This document shows positions 57,701-64,000 of a DNA stretch of 64,000 nucleotides, piece by piece. Both the position numbers and the translations under genes were made by a program. Within the stretch, counting starts at the first letter, position 1. Every line of letters starts with the position of its first letter. The notes below the pieces were generated by a model. The model saw only the letters and a program-made list of their open reading frames with translations, did no database searches and had not been told where the DNA came from. Origin of the DNA: Rusavskia elegans (Eukaryota; Ascomycota; Lecanoromycetes; Teloschistales; Teloschistaceae); contig SAUG01000050.1 of the NCBI GenBank assembly GCA_011316305.1, positions 248,001 to 312,000 of the forward strand, in the 5' to 3' direction.

Positions 57701-60700
57701 ACCGTCATCCGGTTCGCAATCTTGATGGTGAAGGCTTTAATGTTGCTCTCTTCCCGGGATTTGAGGAAACCATTCCATGCCTCAAGTATAAGCAAAGGCT
57801 CGAAGACCTGTTGATAGTCGAGAGGTGTGCGAAAACGATCTGGAACTTTACTGTAGTTTTGACGGTCAGTGCCCGGAGGAAAGTCCCCACGGTGAAAGTA
57901 CTCCCAACCGAGAATATTACGGTGCAAGGCCACCAGATCTGGAGCGAGTCTGGCACGCATGTCCTTGGCCGACCGAGCTTGCCGCGCCTTCTTAACGGGA
58001 CCCTGGTGTTGTTTTGCTTTAAGCCGACTCAAGTGATAGTCGCGCGTAGCTTCTGACACTTTGGGGGCAGTACCAAAAAGAGCGGCATCGAGTTCGTCCT
58101 GAGAATCGGAATCGGAGGACGACGAAACCATCATGCTTGGGCCACGGGGAGCGTGATCTTTACCTTCCACACCGAGACCTTTAGACCTCGTCTTCGCCAC
58201 CATTTCGGCGTCTCGCTTCTTCTTCGCTTCCTTCTCTTTCTGCCGTTTCTCTTTGAAAGCCACACGCGCAGCCTCCTGGATGGCATCTTGTTTGGCAGGC
58301 CTGATTGGATGTGGAATGCTTTTGGACGCTGCCGCCGGCCCACGATCAGCACCACCCAATCCTGACGCTCGGTAGGCTTGCAAGCCTTTGAGCTCTCCAA
58401 GTCTTGGATCAGCTACTGGGCTCTGATCTTCCTCGTCCGTGGTGAGATCAAGACGTTGGCGAGACTTTGATTTCCATTTATCAAAGTCAATCGCATTACC
58501 TGACATGCTGCCCGTTCTTGCATCTCGAGATATAGAGTTCGCCCTCGATGAGCCTGATTTATCGTTGTCGGTGTCCACCAGAAGGACTGCACGACCAAGA
58601 TTACGCTCCAGGGCTCTTGCAGTCTCGGCCTTTTCCTGCTCGGTCAAATTCGTCTTCGCAGTGGAAGCACCTCTGACGATCTGCTCCAAGAACTGGACCG
58701 TCTCCTCCGCAACTTTGATTTTGGCATCGCTTAATCGATGAAGGATCTTCTGTGTCAGCGAGGCGGAGGTGCTGGCGAGATAGGGATCGCGAAGTCTTAG
58801 CCATTTAACCACATCCTGCATTGCAGAGGCAGGATGGCTTAGAAGCTCATGGTCCCCAACCACTTCTTGTATACCTTGGTGACCTTCTTCTTGCTTAGTC
58901 TTGGGCAATGCATTCAAAGCGCTTGCAAATACACTGTATTGATCGAAGAGAAATTCCGAAAATTGCATGGTGTCGCGACAGAATTCCTTCAATGCATCGG
59001 TGTTATCCACCTTCAAGCGTGACCATTGCTCGGTCATCTCGTAAATGACCCCAAACGCCCCCCATTGAGTTTCCCAGAAACATCGTATAGCCTCGCCCTC
59101 CTCATGGCTGAGCCGAGTTCGAGTTCTCAGCAGACCACTCTGAGAATTGCAAAGGAGGTCGAGCACGTCCTGCAACGTCTTCAACATCCTGGGGCATGAC
59201 GTGTAAGTCTTATTCCTGGCGATGCGTTGGACTGCCCATGAAAATGCGTTCAAAGTGGTACCAAAGAATGATTGGAAAAGGTGTCCGATAGCTTCTCTTC
59301 GAGCGACTTCCGAGCTGATGGTCATAATCAAGTTGACACCGGCTTCATAAGTGCTGGCATCCGGAGAAAATAATGATGCTACCAAAGCCGTCGCGGTCTC
59401 CGGTTGATTAAATAGTTCATCGAGATCGCTGGGGCTAAAATCGTTGATACGCTCCAACATCAGGCAGACGAGATGGGTTACTTTTCCGAATGTACCATTG
59501 AATTCACTTTGACCCTTAGTATAATCTCCGTTTGGACCTTTTCCAAATTTTTCGAGGCCGATGAGATCATTGACGCCGATCAAAGCAGCTCTGGCAACGG
59601 CAAGATTACCACGGTTCAGGCGATGGACGACCGTATCCCAGGTTGCAGGTGTGTATGAGCAGAAATCTGAAGGCAGCTCCTTGCCCAGCGTGAGCATCTC
59701 CCGATCCTCCCGAATAGACTTACATTCAAGCGCCAATGCAAGTCTTATCACGTCAGCGGCCGGCTTTTCCAACTGTCCGCGAGAAGAGTTGCCCTTTGGC
59801 AGAGCCACAATGGCGATGACACGTTGGATGTAGCTGCTTGCCACTTCAAGACATTCTGTGGTCACCATTCGCCTGACCTGGCCGAGAGAAGAATCGGCTC
59901 TGTTGCAGCTGGATAATGCCCATTTCAGTACGAGTATCCCAGCCCTCTCGCACGCCAGACGAGCACGATGAGCGAAGCGTTCTTCTTGCAAACGAGTCAT
60001 TAGCTGGAATGTCAGAGATCGACATGGTTGCACTTGATGTGACGGTTTCAGAGAAGCCATGAATGGTTGTATCCATGCAAGCAAATCGTTCCGAGCTGAT
60101 ATGGTGGTCTCATCATCTTCTCGAAGTTCCATGAACCTATCGTACTGAGGGTTGTTGAAGACTTGCTCAATCACCGTAGTAGAAGAGATCGGACCCATCG
60201 CATCCCAAAAGTTCTCAGGGGCAATTTCAAGCAGAGCTTGAATTGTCTGAAGTAGGTATCTTAGGGCTGGCGTTGGGATCTGCAGATGATCGAGACCCAA
60301 CCGGCAGACATCGACTTCCAGGGCCAGCAGTGAGTGTGCAATCAGGTCCTTGTTGAGCTTTCTCACGATTAGTTGCATGCCATACCAGAACCGCTCCGGG
60401 ACCGAAGCATCGGTAATCGTCTCTGTCAATGATCTTAGTTGACGGGCAAGAGGGTCGCGGACGGCAAAGTCGAAGTCATCTTTGGATGCATTCATAGTAA
60501 TTCGGGACCAGGTCGATCTCGCCCAAGCATGTTTCGATGGATCCGGGTCAAAGAGGAAGTACGTGGCTGCAGGAGCGTATCCAGGAACATGGAGTCTCTT
60601 ATTAGTTTGGACGAGTGCCATGGGCTTGTCAAGATGGGTCTTGACGAGGCTGGTATCCTGAAGGAAGGCATCGCAGTTCAAGGCCTCGAACAGAGCAAAC

Positions 60701-61253
60701 TTGGAGGCGGTGTCCAAGACATTTGGGGCGCGTCGAGATGGCTCGGTAGCCCCCAAAGCCTTGGCAGCGTTTTCAAGCCCGCGCAAGATTCGTTCAAGGT
60801 CCTGCTTGTCCCAGATTCCAACCAGTAGATTTACCGCCTCCTCATCGTAATCTTGCCTCAGCCGTTCAACTTCTCGTCGTCTGGATTTGTAGTAATCGGT
60901 GATGCAAGCATTGCATTTGCCCAGCTGCATGTCCATGCGGCGGATGAGCCATTTCTGATGTATTTGAACCTGCTCACCGTCGTAACCCAGAAGCTGTAAG
61001 CATTTGAGGACCTGTTGGCGGCGGTTTTTGACGTCTTTCAGAGGGCTATCCTCGATATTGATGAAAGGTTCGTTGTTTGCATTGAGCTTGTCTGGACTAT
61101 CGGGGAGGTCATCGAGACTGGAGCAGAACCAGTGAATATGTGGTGGCAGACGAGTGAGCTCCCTGTGAACGATTGCTCCACGTCAGTAAGCGGGCAAGCT
61201 GCTTCAGCATATCGGACTTACTGCAGCCTCGCCTTCAAATCTTCATCGGACAT
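54723..61253 (-). CDS. SEN1, SF1B RNA/DNA helicase, 2,136 aa, with C-terminal zinc knuckles
   Basis: Sen1 (senataxin) unwinds R-loops and ends non-coding RNA polymerase II transcription in the nucleus. Exons inferred: 61,222-61,253, 57,233-61,162 and 54,723-57,171. The N terminus (MSDEDLKARLQELTRLPPHI) and the following helical repeats are the SEN1 N-terminal domain. Helicase motifs in order: GPPGSGKT (1321-1328, split by the last intron), CAPSNAAVDELV, IIDEAAQSIELS, GDPKQLPP, DTQYRMHPEIS, TTDAFQGRESEI and VGITRAKCSLWVLG. After the helicase come three CX2CX4HX4C zinc knuckles at about 1897-1950, then a basic, Pro-rich tail ending RPKDRRPKRP. Yeast Sen1 (2,231 aa) has no such knuckles to my knowledge. 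Confidence 0.96.
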
Positions 61254-62075
61254 GATGGGTCCAGCGAGTGGAGCAGAGAGCCGCCGAAGTGCGGGCAAGC
61301 TCAACGGGATGCTGTATGTCGGAGCAGCTCGAAGCGGGCATTCTGTGTGAAGCTTAGGATGTTGGAGACATCGACCCAGTCATTAGGGGCGCGGATCCAC
61401 AGTTCCTGGCGAGACAGTCTGCAATACAGGCTGATCCGGAGCTAAAGAGGGTACTACAACTCGTTGAAGTGAATATGTTTGGCACTCGAGGACAGTATAT
61501 CTGTATTTGAGAATGGATATCATCACATATTGCGGTAAATCCGCCCTTCGGACTTTCCAGACGCGCACTTTTGACGCGGACGCTCGGACCACTTCTTGAT
61601 TGCTTTCGTCCAATGTACAAAAACACTTTTCATTGCAACATCCATCCCGCAGTACAATTACATTGTGGGAAACCTATGACTGTCAACATCACATAAGTCA
61701 AACTTGAATTCAACAGCGTCGTCTTTCAATGTCTCATGGATTTGTGGGGTATCTTAAGCTCTCTCAGTTCACCGGAACTGTAAGGGCAAGGAATAAGGTA
61801 TCTCGAAATCGGTCTGTAGCTACGAAGCCTTCCAAAAGATCGCTCCGCCCCAAGCAACGTGCTTCTGAAACTTCCATCCTGCCTGAATCTCGGCAGCGAG
61901 GTAATATCGCCGCACACCAACGCCATATAGAGCCCCTTAACGATACCCGCCTCACAATGCTCAACAAGGATCATCACAGCGCTCATGAATACAAGGAAAT
62001 GGAGGCATCTAGTCAGACCGTCGTGTCTATGTACAACGAGGGATATACAGAATGGGACGAACCCCCGCCAGCCCG
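61254..62075. other. Intergenic, SEN1 upstream and P4-ATPase downstream
   Basis: 822 bp. It should carry the SEN1 promoter at its left end. The only notable frame is the 123-codon plus-strand one listed next. Confidence 0.45.
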
Positions 62076-62100
62076 TTATCGAAGTGATGAACTGCCGTGA
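61729..62100 (+). CDS. Possible small protein, 123 aa (doubtful)
   Basis: An ATG-started frame whose last 25 bases overlap the 3' end of the P4-ATPase gene on the other strand. The C-terminal half is polar with aromatic residues (EYKEMEASSQTVVSMYNEGY, EWDEPPPARYRSDELP) and looks more protein-like than nearby shadow frames. A GTAAGG shortly after the start could be an intron donor, so the gene model may be incomplete. I do not recognise it, and it may be chance. Confidence 0.25.
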   Translation: MSHGFVGYLKLSQFTGTVRARNKVSRNRSVATKPSKRSLRPKQRASETSILPESRQRGNIAAHQRHIEPLNDTRLTMLNKDHHSAHEYKEMEASSQTVVSMYNEGYTEWDEPPPARYRSDELP

Positions 62101-64000
62101 AGCGTCCGTCGAGTAGGCGTACCTGAATGACTCGATTCAAGTCGGGTCAGCAGTGCTGCCGAGGTAAAGTCATTGCTTGCTTCGAAGCTGGGCCGGATCC
62201 GATCCATCGAATCCCGCATTCGGTCGAACGATGGTCGCACTGGTCGGTCAAATGATGGCCGTGGCGGCTGCTCAAGAGAGCGGCGGTGCCCTGTGTAATC
62301 CGTACCATCGCTCCCTGTCTGGCTTTGAGGATTATGCGTGGTGCCGGTATTGGCCACTGACGGCGGATACATCGGCCTTTCATCGTCGTCCAACGGTTTC
62401 CCGCCCTGTTGATGGGGCTTGACCGGCTCGGAAACCTCGGATGACGCGGCCGAAGGTAATTTGCCAGGGGGCACGTAGGCTTCATAACGATCCAGATGCT
62501 GAAACTTTCCCTGTCCAACCTGTTCGCGGATGATGTCGATATCTCGAGGCAAGTAAAGCTTCTGAAAAGCCTTGGCCGCAAAGCGAGGCAGTAGACACAC
62601 ACCGGCTGTTAGCAAGATCATGGCCCAGAACGAGAGCTGCCCAAAGACTTGAGGCGCCGCCTTGTAGAATTGGAGTGAAGACGGGAACGCGGTATAGACG
62701 CCGGTCCAGAACCAGATGAGCAGGATACTTATAGCCGTGAGTAAAAGTATAAGCCAATCCCATCGGTACGTATTGATCAAGACATAGGCGTTCACCACAA
62801 CGATCGTTGCGCAGGCGATGAACACCCCAACCCGCGGTCGATCGTTGATGGTCAGACCATTACTTGTCACGAACCTAGCCGGAGCGAAGAGGAAGTGTCC
62901 CATGTAGTAGCAGATGACTGATTGATAGATGCCATCCAACATGTAGGTCCTACAGCTTGATCAGCCCAGAATCTCCACGGTCGATCCCTTTCGGGCTTAC
63001 CAAAACTTTAACGAGGTCCATTCCTTGCGCTCGATGCCTCTCCGGTAGAGTTGCGGGACGGCCAAGGAGACTTTGTCGCTCACATCTTGGTCTAAGATAC
63101 CCATGAATATGACAGGGAGCGACGTGAAGGCCAAGTTGACCAGTAGGATGTAGGTGTAGTCGAAAAGATACGTTACGTCGAAGTTGTTGTATATCTGATA
63201 CCAGAAAAGAGCGAACGTCCACACAATGTTCTACGCAGGGTCAGCTTCGATCACTGAAAATATAGAAAAACTGCCAGGAGCTACCTTGTAGAAAAAGTTG
63301 GCAATTGTCTCGGCCAGTCGGCGGTAGGACCAACGCCCATGAACGAGAATGAGGCGTTGCAAATAGCGAAATTGGCCAATGGCGTAGTCGGAAGACATGA
63401 CTGCTTGTCTGCCTTCTTCACCAGCGATGCCAACTCCAACGTCGGCCTCTTGAATCATAGCGACGTCGTTGGCGCCATCTCCTACGGATAGCGTCATGAC
63501 ATCGAGTCCGTTTTTGACCATGCGAACCACGGCCGCTTTCTGACTTGGGCTGACCCGGCAACAGAGGACAGATCTGCATTGCTTGCACAGCAGCAAGAAC
63601 TTCTGACGAAGCTGGTTTTCCAGCACCAGTTTGAGAGAATCCCCGTCAATGACTATGGCGTGCGTCGGACCTGGCGCGCTGTGATCCTTACGAGCGACTT
63701 GAAGCTCGTCGTCTGTACCCTTGAGGCCGAAACCCTCCAGATGCCTGTCTAACTCGGCCTCAGCCGACTCAAGCTTCTCGTCCTCAATCTTGAATACTAT
63801 CAAATCCATATCGTTGTTGAGAAGATTGCACGAGAAGCCAATGTTAATTGCGGTCTCGACTTTATCCCCTGTGAGAACCCACAGTTTGATGCCCGCATCT
63901 CCCAGCAATGCTATGGCGTCTGGCACACCATCCTGTAGCCGATCCTCGATAGCTGTCCCTCCAAGCAATGTGAGTTCCCGTTCAATAGCATCCGATACGG
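62076..64000 (-). CDS. DNF1-type P4-ATPase (phospholipid flippase), 3' part
   Basis: P4-ATPases move phospholipids from the outer to the inner leaflet; Dnf1-type members act at the plasma membrane and endosomes. Only the C-terminal part is in the window; the gene continues past 64,000, so the phosphorylation site (DKTGT) is not seen. Exons inferred: 63,285 to beyond 64,000, 63,001-63,230 and 62,076-62,949. Visible motifs: KLWVLTGDKVETAINIGFSC, CCRVSPSQKAAVVRMVK and GDGANDVAMIQEADVGVGI. The membrane part includes ALFWYQIYNNFD, LAFTSLPVIFMGILDQDVSD and PQLYRRGIERKEW, which fit Dnf1/2 rather than Drs2. PRDIDIIRE follows the last span. The cytosolic tail is Ser/Pro-rich with repeated RPSFDR motifs. 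Confidence 0.93.

Overview
The window comes from a filamentous ascomycete (Pezizomycotina), possibly a dothideomycete, though the class is only a guess. Three things show this: genes with many short (about 45-135 nt) GT-AG introns; a typical fungal gene set (CHS5, RAD1/XPF, SEN1, LAS17/WASP, MRS2, a DNF1-type flippase); and a 26-kb AT-rich block with the signature of repeat-induced point mutation (RIP). In that block CpA and TpG are almost absent, CpG survives, and no reading frame of 60 codons or more is left.

Bases 1 to about 25,950 are a graveyard of nested transposons. Two large hAT-type DNA elements (about 5,066-10,130 and 10,206-16,526) each still show a decayed hAT C-terminal dimerisation block. 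An inverted hAT 5' fragment lies at about 24,250-25,510, a smaller one at about 4,740-5,065, and there are several short terminal pieces. A Ty3/gypsy LTR retrotransposon (about 16,930-23,953, coding on the minus strand) has direct LTRs and a reverse transcriptase whose YxDD core reads YFNN after RIP. A partial relative occupies about 1,430-4,310. A tRNA-headed, SINE-like repeat lies at 13,811-14,240, and a second copy of its body is cut by the left edge of the window (1-262).

Composition changes sharply at about 25,950-26,030, and the rest is an ordinary gene-rich euchromatic region. Plus strand: a type-I glutamine synthetase-like enzyme, a dienelactone hydrolase and a 127-aa conserved fungal protein. 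Minus strand: CHS5 and an RnpA-like 155-aa protein. The latter is divergent from plus-strand eIF1A, sharing a 242-bp promoter region. RAD1/XPF (8 exons) and an 86-aa protein follow on the minus strand. Then five plus-strand genes: an atypical extended SDR, LAS17/WASP, the mitochondrial Mg2+ channel MRS2, a secreted protein of unknown function and a classical SDR. Last come three minus-strand genes: a 917-aa disordered protein, SEN1 (2,136 aa, with C-terminal zinc knuckles) and the 3' part of a DNF1-type P4-ATPase that runs off the right edge.

The genes do not form a biosynthetic cluster or operon. Loose themes are membrane traffic and actin (CHS5, LAS17, DNF1), genome and RNA maintenance (RAD1, SEN1, eIF1A, the RnpA-like protein) and housekeeping metabolism. 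Exon structures were worked out by eye from splice sites, reading phase and family conservation. I see no clearly new system. The best candidates for follow-up are the RnpA-like protein, the SINE-like repeat, the SEN1 zinc knuckles and the SDR without its catalytic tyrosine.
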